Assembly (NCBI GenBank): GCA_024347015.1
Contig: AP024890.1
Coordinates: forward strand, 992,001-1,056,000
Direction of reading: 5' to 3'
Origin: Vibrio pectenicida
GTDB taxonomy: Bacteria; Pseudomonadota; Gammaproteobacteria; Enterobacterales; Vibrionaceae
Length of the DNA stretch: 64,000 nt
Every line of letters begins with the position of its first letter. Within the stretch, counting starts at the first letter, position 1. The notes below the pieces were generated by a model, which was not told the DNA's origin, did no database searches, and saw only the letters and a list, made by a program, of their open reading frames with translations. Both the position numbers and the translations under genes were made by a program. Shown here piece after piece: positions 44,480-52,759 of the stretch.

Positions 44480-46027
44480 TTACTTGTTATGACTTTCTTG
44501 CAATTTCTCCATCACTTGATCAAGTGAGAAGCTCGCTGCTTTCTGCCTTGGTGGAAATTCTTTAAACGTTTCAAGAAATTTCCCAACATAGGCTTGTGCT
44601 GGAACCAGCATATATGCTCTATCTATCATCCAATCATAATAAGTATTTGATGTGATATCAGCGACTTCATACGGATCCATTCGTAGATTGAAAATTTTTG
44701 GTAAACGTAGCTCTACAAAAGGTTCTGCCCAAATACGCAAAGTACCTTCTACCCTCTGCTCCAAGAAGACTATTTTCCAGTTGTTATAGCGAAGTGCGGT
44801 TAAATCGCCATCATCGGAGAAATAAAACACTTCTTCTCGCGGACCTTTTCTCTCTTCACCGGTCAAATAAGGCAAGAAATTGTAGCCATCAAGGTGCACT
44901 TTATAGTTTGTCCCGCCAACAGAGTCGCCTTTGACAAGCTTCTCTTTTACATCGTTTTGACCTGCTGCTGCTAGGAAGGTTGGCATCCAATCCATGTGAT
45001 GCATGATTTCATTTGAAACACTACCGGCTTGTACCTTACCAGGCCAACGTACCATGGCTGGAACACGGAATGCACCTTCCCAGTTAGTATTTTTCTCACC
45101 ACGGAATGGCGTAATACCAGCATCAGGCCAAGTATTCATGTGAGGGCCGTTATCGGTAGAGTAAAATACAATTGTGTTATCTTTGATGCCCAGCTCATCA
45201 ACTTTCTTCAATAGCTGACCAACATGATTATCGTGCTCTACCATAGCGTCAGCGTAGTAACTGATGCCCGTTTTGCCCAAGTTATCTTCTTTAACGTGAG
45301 TGCGAAAGTGCATACGAGTTGCGTTCCACCAGACAAAGAAAGGCTTCTCTGCTTTTACCGAACGATCCATAAAATCAAGTGCGGCATCTAAGGTTTCTTC
45401 ATCCACGGTTTCCATCCGCTTACGCGTTAATGGGCCAGTATCTTCAATTTTTCCATCGGCAAACGATTTAATCACGCCTCTAGGGCCAAATTTCTTACGA
45501 AATTCAGGGTCTTTCGGGTAATCGACGTTTTCCGGTTCTTCTTCAGCATTTAAATGGTAGAGGTTGCCAAAAAATTCATCAAAACCATGGTTAGTTGGAA
45601 GGTGCTCATCTTTATCACCTAAGTGGTTCTTACCAAACTGCCCCGTCATATAACCAAGTGGTTTTAGTAGCTCAGCGATGGTCACATCTTCTGCTTGTAG
45701 GCCCAAATCAGCCCCAGGCAGACCTACTTTGCTCAAGCCTGTTCTTAAAACTGTTTGGCCGGTAATAAATGAGGCTCGACCTGCCGTACAAGATTGCTCA
45801 CCATAATAATCGGTAAACATCATACCTTCTTTTGCAATGCTATCGATGTTCGGTGTTTTGTAACCAACTAACCCAAATGTGTATGCACTGACATTGGTTT
45901 GACCAATATCATCACCCCAAATGACCAGGATATTGGGTTTTTCTGCTGCGATACTGCTCGTCGTCACACCGAGTAAAGCAGCGGCAAGAATCGCTAGCCG
46001 GCGTTTCACGCCATATTTCACTGTCAT
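44480..46027 (-). CDS. Cys-type sulfatase (arylsulfatase family), exported
   Basis: 515 residues from ATG 46027, chosen over an upstream ATG at 46093 because GAGG lies 5 nt before it and a signal peptide follows (LAILAAALLGVTTSSIAA). Hydrolyses sulfate esters. Metal ligands ILVIWGDDIGQ, formylglycine motif SCTAGRASFITGQ (Cys converted by anSME; note CTAGR rather than CxPSR), FGKNHLGD and STDNGPHMNTWPDAG are all present. Close paralogue of the divergent sulfatase at 46.4-47.9 kb. Substrate unknown. Confidence 0.93.
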   Translation of the reverse strand: MTVKYGVKRRLAILAAALLGVTTSSIAAEKPNILVIWGDDIGQTNVSAYTFGLVGYKTPNIDSIAKEGMMFTDYYGEQSCTAGRASFITGQTVLRTGLSKVGLPGADLGLQAEDVTIAELLKPLGYMTGQFGKNHLGDKDEHLPTNHGFDEFFGNLYHLNAEEEPENVDYPKDPEFRKKFGPRGVIKSFADGKIEDTGPLTRKRMETVDEETLDAALDFMDRSVKAEKPFFVWWNATRMHFRTHVKEDNLGKTGISYYADAMVEHDNHVGQLLKKVDELGIKDNTIVFYSTDNGPHMNTWPDAGITPFRGEKNTNWEGAFRVPAMVRWPGKVQAGSVSNEIMHHMDWMPTFLAAAGQNDVKEKLVKGDSVGGTNYKVHLDGYNFLPYLTGEERKGPREEVFYFSDDGDLTALRYNNWKIVFLEQRVEGTLRIWAEPFVELRLPKIFNLRMDPYEVADITSNTYYDWMIDRAYMLVPAQAYVGKFLETFKEFPPRQKAASFSLDQVMEKLQESHNK

Positions 46028-46250
46028 ATAAACCTCTGTTTGTAATAGAAAATGCATTCCGCACACAAACTTATAGCCGACAAAACAAATCAATGCGAAC
46101 CTAGTAGCATAAAAAATCCTAAACTCAAACCTAGATCTTATAACTGTGATTTTTAAGTGAATTAACGTGATATAAGTCGAGCTTCAGCTCCATCAGAAAA
46201 ACAGAAGCAAGTGATATTAACCTTTTTAAAACAATAGCTTAAGTTACCAC

Positions 46251-46265
46251 ATAACCTATGGTTAT
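46251..46265. promoter_or_regulatory. Palindrome between the divergent sulfatases
   Basis: ATAACCTATGGTTAT, a perfect inverted repeat with T-N11-A spacing typical of LysR targets, 106 bp before the plus-strand sulfatase and 224 bp before the minus-strand one. Best of the three related sites. Confidence 0.5.
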
Positions 46266-46370
46266 AAGCAGTATAAAGCGACACTATCCAATAGCAGCAT
46301 TAACGTATTTAGCCAACGAAGTACGGAACACACCTTACTCGTTTCAACTTACAACCAACTTGGAGTTTTT

Positions 46371-47921
46371 ATGGCTAACCAAATAAGCAAGCTTGCTGTT
46401 GGTATCGGCATACTCGCGACCTCAGGGGCAGCAATGGCCGCAGATAAACCAAATATCTTAGCAATATTTGGTGATGATGTGGGTTACTGGAATATCAGTG
46501 CCTACAATCAGGGCATGATGGGTTATGAGACCCCGAATATTGATCGCATAGCCAATGAAGGGGCATTATTTACTGATCACTACGGTCAGCAATCTTGTAC
46601 GGCAGGTCGAGCCGCATTTATTACTGGTGAGGAACCATTCCGTACCGGCTTGCTTACTATAGGCATGCCAGGTTCAGCTCATGGTATACCAGATTGGGCA
46701 CCAACCATCGCCGATCTTCTAAAAGAACAAGGTTATATGACCGCACAATTTGGTAAGAACCACTTAGGTGATCAGGACCAACATCTTCCTACTAATCATG
46801 GTTTTGATGAGTTTTTCGGTAACCTTTATCACCTCAACGCAGAAGAAGAACCAGAAACCTATTACTACCCTAAAGATCCAGAGTTTCGTAAAAACTACGG
46901 TCCTCGTGGTGTGATTAAATCCTTCGCTGACGGTAAGATTGAAGATACCGGCCCGATGACGCGCAAACGTATGGAACATGCTGATGAGGAGTTCCTAGAA
47001 ACCTCGCTTGCCTTTATGGAAAAAGCCGTTAAAGCCGACAAACCTTTCTTTATTTGGCATAACACAACGCGTATGCATGTTTGGACCCGTCTACAAGAGA
47101 AATATCGAGGTAAGTCTGGTGTAAGTATTTATGCGGACGGCATGTTAGAGCATGATGATCAAGTCGGGATCTTACTCGATAAGCTAGATGAGCTCGGCGT
47201 AGCAAATAACACCATTGTTATCTATTCAACCGACAATGGCGCGGAAACGGTCACTTGGCCAGATGGCGGTGCTACACCGTTCCATGGAGAGAAAGGCACC
47301 ACTTGGGAAGGTGGCATGCGTGTCCCTCAGCTTGTTCGCTGGCCTGGTGTTATCAAACCTGGTGCCAAATATAACGATATGATGGCTCACCAAGACTGGT
47401 TGCCAACTCTTCTTTCTGCCGCGGGTGTCCCCGATGTAAAAGAGAAATTAGCCAAAGGCTATAAAGCCAATGGTAAAGACTTTCACGTTCATATCGATGG
47501 CTATAACTTCATGCCTTACTTCCAAGGTAAGCAAAAGCAAGGTCCCCGTGAATCTCTGATGTATTTTTCATCAAATGGTGAGTTAAATGCAGTGCGATGG
47601 AATGACTGGAAACTCAACTTTGCCACTATGGAAGGCAATATTTCAGATGCCACACGAGCCACGCCTAACTGGCCTCAAATCATCCATTTACGTGCAGACC
47701 CATTTGAAAAAGCGCCCAAAGAATCAGGCATGTACCTGAGATGGATGGCAGACAACATGTGGCTATTTGTTCCAATTCAAGATGTAGTTGGACAATTCAC
47801 CAACACATTGGAAGCTTACCCACTGCAGCAAGGCGAAACTATGAACCCCGCTGATATGAGCTACCGCTCGCTGTCTCTACAGCAAAAGCTCAAGCAACTT
47901 GATCAGCTCAAAAAACAGTAA
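46371..47921 (+). CDS. Cys-type sulfatase (arylsulfatase family), exported
   Basis: 516 residues with signal peptide (GIGILATSGAAMAA). Metal-binding ILAIFGDDVGYWN, formylglycine motif SCTAGRAAFITGE, FGKNHLGDQDQHLPTNHGFD, and STDNGAETVTWPDGGATPF. It shares long identical stretches with the divergent paralogue (e.g. FDEFFGNLYHLNAEEEPE), showing duplication. Substrate specificity may differ, since the C-terminal parts diverge more. Strong candidate client of the anSME at 28.9-30.3 kb. Confidence 0.93.
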   Translation: MANQISKLAVGIGILATSGAAMAADKPNILAIFGDDVGYWNISAYNQGMMGYETPNIDRIANEGALFTDHYGQQSCTAGRAAFITGEEPFRTGLLTIGMPGSAHGIPDWAPTIADLLKEQGYMTAQFGKNHLGDQDQHLPTNHGFDEFFGNLYHLNAEEEPETYYYPKDPEFRKNYGPRGVIKSFADGKIEDTGPMTRKRMEHADEEFLETSLAFMEKAVKADKPFFIWHNTTRMHVWTRLQEKYRGKSGVSIYADGMLEHDDQVGILLDKLDELGVANNTIVIYSTDNGAETVTWPDGGATPFHGEKGTTWEGGMRVPQLVRWPGVIKPGAKYNDMMAHQDWLPTLLSAAGVPDVKEKLAKGYKANGKDFHVHIDGYNFMPYFQGKQKQGPRESLMYFSSNGELNAVRWNDWKLNFATMEGNISDATRATPNWPQIIHLRADPFEKAPKESGMYLRWMADNMWLFVPIQDVVGQFTNTLEAYPLQQGETMNPADMSYRSLSLQQKLKQLDQLKKQ

Positions 47922-48041
47922 TCCAAGAATAGGTCCCAAGCGCAAGGACGCGCTACCTTAAACTCGAGATGACGTCGCTCAAAGAGTCGGCGTTATCCAC
48001 CATCCATTTACATTAATGGTATAGATATTTGCAGGTTTACC

Positions 48042-49154
48042 ATGAAAGCTATTAACAACATCGTTGCTGTAGTGCCAATGATACTTATCACCAGTGCCCA
48101 CGCTGGAGGCCTTTATCTTTATGAAACATCAACTACTGATATCGGACTAGCATCAGCTGGTATGGCGGCCCGAGCTCAAGATTCATCGGTTATTGCGGCC
48201 AACCCAGCTGGCCTTGCCAATGTAGAGGGAAAATCCTTTTCAGGTAACTTTATTAACCTCTATGGCGATGCCACCTTAGACACAGTAGGAGGCGGTAACG
48301 CAGGAAACACTATCCAATATGTTCCGTTAGGCTCCGCTTTTTACAGCCAACAGCTGAACGAAAATTGGACAGTTGGTGCAGGCATATACGGCAACTACGG
48401 ATTAGGCCTCCAATACGAGCATTTATTTTCTCGCCTTGAAGTACCCAGTGCAACCACCCAAGCTCTAACGTTCCAACCATCAGCTTCATACCGAATTAAC
48501 GACCAATTATCGCTTGGTGCCTCTCTGGGAGTCCACTATGGCATATTTGACCTAGAGGCACACTCCAGCAATTCCAATACCGTGAACATCGACCAACACG
48601 ACACTGATGTCCAAGTTAATGGCAAGCTTGGTCTATTTTATGAATTTAGCGCAGACACCCGCATCGGCATATCTTATACCAATAAAGCTGAATTTGAGTT
48701 TGATTCCAGCAATGCAGTAGCCCCTCAGCAACTCGTGTTTAGTGCCTTTCACAATATTAACGATAAACTTGCCGTCTTGGGGAACGTTAACTGGCAAGAC
48801 TGGAGTGATTACCAAACAATAATGGGCGCAGACACTCAAGATACCTATCAAATCGCATTTGGCACTCAATATAAGTTTAATAGCCGCATCACATGGAATG
48901 CAGGTTTTGCCTACGATTCAAGCATGTTTACCGACCAATCTCATGGTGATATTACTATTCCTGCCGGTAAAGCTTATAGAATCGGCTCTGGCATTGATTA
49001 CCAATTGGATGACTCCAATACTATCTCAGTTGCCTTAGAAGCCACCTTGATTGATCCTTCAGAATTCCAAGGGCCACTTGGCAATACAGTCGCACAATTT
49101 AATGACCCCGCGCTTTATTTCCTAAGCCTTGGTTACAGTTGGAAGAGCCATTAA
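48042..49154 (+). CDS. OmpP1/FadL/TodX-family outer-membrane transporter
   Basis: 370 residues. Signal peptide ending AHA, then GGLYLYETSTTDIGLASAGMAARAQDSSVIAANPAGLANVEG, the N-terminal hatch pattern of FadL proteins (NPAGL), and alternating beta-strands to the C-terminal SWKSH. FadL channels admit hydrophobic molecules. Located 120 bp behind the plus-strand sulfatase, it may import a sulfated lipid or aromatic, or the desulfated product; this is inference from position. Confidence 0.88.
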   Translation: MKAINNIVAVVPMILITSAHAGGLYLYETSTTDIGLASAGMAARAQDSSVIAANPAGLANVEGKSFSGNFINLYGDATLDTVGGGNAGNTIQYVPLGSAFYSQQLNENWTVGAGIYGNYGLGLQYEHLFSRLEVPSATTQALTFQPSASYRINDQLSLGASLGVHYGIFDLEAHSSNSNTVNIDQHDTDVQVNGKLGLFYEFSADTRIGISYTNKAEFEFDSSNAVAPQQLVFSAFHNINDKLAVLGNVNWQDWSDYQTIMGADTQDTYQIAFGTQYKFNSRITWNAGFAYDSSMFTDQSHGDITIPAGKAYRIGSGIDYQLDDSNTISVALEATLIDPSEFQGPLGNTVAQFNDPALYFLSLGYSWKSH

Positions 49155-49172
49155 CTCGCCTTATTCTTAACA

Positions 49173-49212
49173 GCACTATTCACCTGCAATGAAATAAACT
49201 CGTGAATAGTGC
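49173..49212 (+). terminator. Hairpin after the FadL gene
   Basis: GCACTATTCAC (49173-49183) pairs perfectly with GTGAATAGTGC (49202-49212), loop 18 nt. No strong T-run. Confidence 0.5.
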
Positions 49213-49348
49213 GGCTACATAATTATTTTACCGACTTCCAAGGGTGGTTTACCTCCAATAAGCCCGACTTCATTTATCGACCAATTCCTCACTTAGTCAA
49301 CCGTATTGTCTATACTTCACCTTAGTTGCAGACTATTTTGGCATTGTT

Positions 49349-50146
49349 ATGGCAAGGATATACGTGGTTCTAATATTTACGCTCATCGCTCTTTCCTCTA
49401 AATCTTATGCAAGCAATAACCTACAACAAGTAAAAATTTGTTTAGGTGATGGCAGTCCATGGGTTCCATATACAATATGGGATGAAAATCTTTCCAAAGT
49501 CAAAGCAACTGATATAACGGGAATTCTGCCAGACTTAGTCAAAGAGATATTCAGTAAAACGCGCTACGAATACACCATATCACCCATGTCTTGGTCGAAA
49601 GTGATGCGAGACATGAAAGCCAAAGGCTCACAATGTGATGTGGCTATATCTACAAGCCTTAAACACCAAAATGTCGAATTGATGGACTACGCATTTCCTC
49701 TATATAAATCCAGCCTTGGTTATTTCTACACCGGTAGTGATAGTGTCTGGGTAGACTTATCCAATATCAATAAAAATCAAGCCTGCGGTATAGTAGGTTA
49801 TAACTACGAACATTTTAACTATAAAAATGAGATAAATCTTGTCGATAGTACCTCTAAGGCTCTGAGTCTATTAAGTAAAAACCGCTGCCAGATATTTCTA
49901 AGTGAAATTGAGCCTATTTTATATGGAATGGAAAAAGGCCTTTATCAAATCGATCAAAAAATATACAACTCGCAAGACAACCTACTGTACAAAGTGACTG
50001 ATGAGAAGGCCTATTACCTAATTGTTAATAAACAGACTCACAATGCCGAAGCAATATTAGCAGACCTCAACCAAAGGCTTACTGAAGTGCAACAAAATGG
50101 TACTTTCGATGCTATTAAATCAAAGTATTTGAAAAGTTATAAGTGA
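49349..50146 (+). CDS. Periplasmic solute-binding protein
   Basis: 265 residues, signal peptide MARIYVVLIFTLIALSSKSYA. Family-3-like domain: VKICLGDGSPWVPYTIWDEN, ITGILPDLVKEIFSKTRYEY, CDVAISTSLKHQNVELMDYA. Two or more cysteines in the mature part could form a disulfide. No transporter genes adjoin. Ligand unknown; third orphan binding protein of the window. Confidence 0.75.
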   Translation: MARIYVVLIFTLIALSSKSYASNNLQQVKICLGDGSPWVPYTIWDENLSKVKATDITGILPDLVKEIFSKTRYEYTISPMSWSKVMRDMKAKGSQCDVAISTSLKHQNVELMDYAFPLYKSSLGYFYTGSDSVWVDLSNINKNQACGIVGYNYEHFNYKNEINLVDSTSKALSLLSKNRCQIFLSEIEPILYGMEKGLYQIDQKIYNSQDNLLYKVTDEKAYYLIVNKQTHNAEAILADLNQRLTEVQQNGTFDAIKSKYLKSYK

Positions 50147-50224
50147 AAACCTCAGTATGAGTTACTGCTAGAAAGGCCATTAATTCGCTCGCCTTCTATT
50201 TATATTCATTTAATACTATGGTCA

Positions 50225-50252
50225 ATCACCAGTTAGGAAAATAGCTGGTGAT
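50225..50252 (+). terminator. Rho-independent terminator
   Basis: ATCACCAG (50225-50232) with CTGGTGAT (50245-50252) followed by TTT; ends the solute-binding-protein gene. Confidence 0.75.
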
Positions 50253-50318
50253 TTTACAATTAGCTTCATCCACTTATTTCAAGAGTTGAATAAGAATTAG
50301 TGATAGCTAGATAATATA

Positions 50319-51245
50319 TTAATATCCATAGTTATAGCGGTGGTATGCAAGATAAACTTCCTGCGCTCGGGTAAAACGTCCAACATTAAGTGGATACTCA
50401 ACTCCCCATATACGCAGCACTGAAATAACTTTATCGTTTGCGACTAACAAATCGCCATTTTGCGTGAACGAAATCCATCCTTTATCAAATAATTTATCTA
50501 TATGCGGAGATAGTAAAAGACCATTATTACCATCTAAACGTTCATGATTTTGACAGTCACGCCATGGCTTACAATGGCTTGCAATTAAAAATGATTTATC
50601 CATTAAACCTGTCACTCGACAAAAAGGCTCAACCCGTTCAAGGTTTTTTCTATATCTACCTTGCCCTTTTCTTGCAATGATTAGTTGTTCTTTTTCCGTT
50701 TCGGAAATATCGCGATCCAATTGAATGCCATTTACAGCATCCGTGTCTCGAATTTCATGTTCAGGGTCGTCGTATAGAATGCATGATGTATTATCATATT
50801 CAAAACTTGCGAGTTTAAAAAGAATATGTGCCAATTCATCACTAATACTTGCTAAATAACAGCCTTGATTTCCATTCCCTGACTTCTGGATAGGGGAGTA
50901 TTTTTCTGGAAGGTATGGTCTGATTTCCTCAATATGATCTTTGGGTCGAAAAGGGTTATCGAAAATCATCCAGTCTACTTTTACCAACCACCCCTCGTTA
51001 CCCCAATAGCTTCCTTTAATGCCAAAATCATCTGGCTTAGTAGCAGAAACACATGACTCTATAACTTCACCAGCTGCTTTTATCTCAGCAAACGCAAAAG
51101 AGAACACAATATCCCCAACACGGGTCTTTTGCATATTTTCGTAACTTTGGTTTCTAGCTCCATTAGTATTTGTCTTCGGCGACCAAATGTAACCACCTGT
51201 AATTTCTTCTTTGAAAGTCTGTTTATGATTAACCCACCAGTACAC
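50319..51245 (-). CDS. HNH endonuclease with N-terminal EVE/PUA-like domain
   Basis: 308 residues. C-terminal HNH_2-type nuclease: CRVTGLMDKSFLIASHCKPW, then NGLLLSPHIDKLFDKGWISF (about residues 212-262), with the His-Asn-His ligands visible. The N-terminal ~130 residues (MYWWVNHKQTFKEEITGGYI; RVGDIVFSFAFAEIKAAGEV) resemble an EVE/PUA-type reader, a fold that can recognise modified bases. Such combinations occur in modification-dependent restriction enzymes, so a defence role is plausible, but no methylase or other defence gene is adjacent. Confidence 0.8.
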   Translation of the reverse strand: MYWWVNHKQTFKEEITGGYIWSPKTNTNGARNQSYENMQKTRVGDIVFSFAFAEIKAAGEVIESCVSATKPDDFGIKGSYWGNEGWLVKVDWMIFDNPFRPKDHIEEIRPYLPEKYSPIQKSGNGNQGCYLASISDELAHILFKLASFEYDNTSCILYDDPEHEIRDTDAVNGIQLDRDISETEKEQLIIARKGQGRYRKNLERVEPFCRVTGLMDKSFLIASHCKPWRDCQNHERLDGNNGLLLSPHIDKLFDKGWISFTQNGDLLVANDKVISVLRIWGVEYPLNVGRFTRAQEVYLAYHRYNYGY

Positions 51246-51401
51246 GCTTCACTCTAGTTGCATATCAAACTGAGCATCGAGTGTTACACAACCTATTTCA
51301 TTAGCCTAGATATTTAATTAATAAATATATGAATTTATTAACTTAAATCATATTGCAAGGGGAATTATCTAATCAAGATATCCACAAGTACCCGTACAAC
51401 A

Positions 51402-51429
51402 CAAAAAAAACCGCAAACGCGGCTTTTTA
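51402..51429 (-). terminator. Terminator of guaC
   Basis: Short GC stem CCGC/GCGG (51411-51414 and 51419-51422) flanked by an A-run and T-run; on the minus strand it gives a T8 tract. Confidence 0.7.
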
Positions 51430-51464
51430 TATGTAAATGTCGTTTTTACTGAAACGTTGGGGCT

Positions 51465-52508
51465 TTACTCTCTTCCAAATACGTTATTCTCTTGCTCTTG
51501 TACACGGATGAAAGTGGTACGTTTGGTAAGCTCCTTAAGCTTTGCTGCGCCTACGTAGGTGCAGGTTGAGCGTACGCCGCCAAGGATGTCTGAGATAGTA
51601 TCGTGAACGCTGCCACGGTAAGGCAATAGTACGGTTTTTCCTTCGGCTGCGCGGTACTGGGCTACGCCACCTGAATGTTTCTTCATGGCGGACTCAGATG
51701 ACATGCCATAGAATTTCATAAAGGTTTTGCCGTCTTTTTCAATCAGCTCGCCGCCCGATTCTTCATGACCAGCTAACATGCCGCCAAGCATAACAAAATC
51801 AGCGCCGCCGCCGAATGCTTTTGCCACATCACCCGCGCATGAGCAACCACCATCACCAATGATCACACCGCCAAGCCCATGAGCAGCATCACCACATTCA
51901 ATAATCGCTGATAGCTGAGGGTAGCCAACGCCGGTTTTCACACGCGTGGTACACACAGAGCCTGGGCCAATACCCACTTTTATGATATCCGCGCCCGCTA
52001 AAATAAGCTCTTCACACATATCGCCAGTCACGACATTACCCGCAGAAATCACTTTGTCTGGGAACGCTGCTCGTACTTTTTCGATGTATTCAACAAGATG
52101 CTCAGAGTAACCATTAGCAATATCGATACAGATAAAAATAAGCTCATCACTCAGCGCCATGATGTCTTTGGTCTTTTGGAAGTCGGCTTCGGATGTACCC
52201 GTTGAAACCATGACATTTTTCAATGTGGCTGCATCGGCTTGTTTAACAAACTGAGCCCAATCGTCCACCGTGTAGTGCTTGTGAACCGCGGTCATAACAC
52301 CATGTTCAGCCAGCGCTTTTGCCATATCAAAGCTACCAACCGAGTCCATATTCGCAGCAATAACAGGGGTTCCTGACCATTGACGGCCGCTATGCTTGAA
52401 TGTAAAATCGCGGGTCAATTCAACTTGAGAACGGCTTTTTAGCGTTGATCGCTTTGGGCGAAATAGTACATCTTTAAAACCTAACTTAAGTTCTTGTTCG
52501 ATACGCAT
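51465..52508 (-). CDS. guaC: GMP reductase GuaC
   Basis: 347 residues. Converts GMP to IMP and ammonia with NADPH, in purine salvage. Conserved IMPDH/GMPR barrel: LGFKDVLFRPKRSTLKSRSQ, AANMDSVGSFDMAKAL, catalytic loop GIGPGSVCTTRVKTGVGYPQ with the active Cys, GDGGCSCAGDVAKAFGGGAD, and the mobile flap FMKFYGMSSESAMKKHSGG. It lacks the CBS pair found in IMP dehydrogenase, which supports GuaC. Terminators bracket it on both sides, so it is monocistronic. Confidence 0.97.
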   Translation of the reverse strand: MRIEQELKLGFKDVLFRPKRSTLKSRSQVELTRDFTFKHSGRQWSGTPVIAANMDSVGSFDMAKALAEHGVMTAVHKHYTVDDWAQFVKQADAATLKNVMVSTGTSEADFQKTKDIMALSDELIFICIDIANGYSEHLVEYIEKVRAAFPDKVISAGNVVTGDMCEELILAGADIIKVGIGPGSVCTTRVKTGVGYPQLSAIIECGDAAHGLGGVIIGDGGCSCAGDVAKAFGGGADFVMLGGMLAGHEESGGELIEKDGKTFMKFYGMSSESAMKKHSGGVAQYRAAEGKTVLLPYRGSVHDTISDILGGVRSTCTYVGAAKLKELTKRTTFIRVQEQENNVFGRE

Positions 52509-52600
52509 TGTGCATTTCCTTGATTCAATAGTGTAAGTGTCACTGGCAAACTGCGATGTAAAAGCGTTGGCAGACGCGATTACTGTTCCTCGGACACAAA

Positions 52601-52632
52601 AAAACCGGAGCGTTGGCAGACGCTCCGGTTTT
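52601..52632 (-). terminator. Rho-independent terminator of nnr
   Basis: AAAACCGGAGCG (52601-52612) pairs with CGCTCCGGTTTT (52621-52632), loop 8 nt, with a T7 run on the minus strand. Confidence 0.9.
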
Positions 52633-52759
52633 CAGCATTATAGGCTGTGATTTATTTCCCGCAAGACTGATAATTGCAATTTTTTTGTGGTACCATTTCG
52701 AATGTCTGCAAACCAAATTTCACCTCAGTAATACGTCATATCACACTCACCCAACTGCT

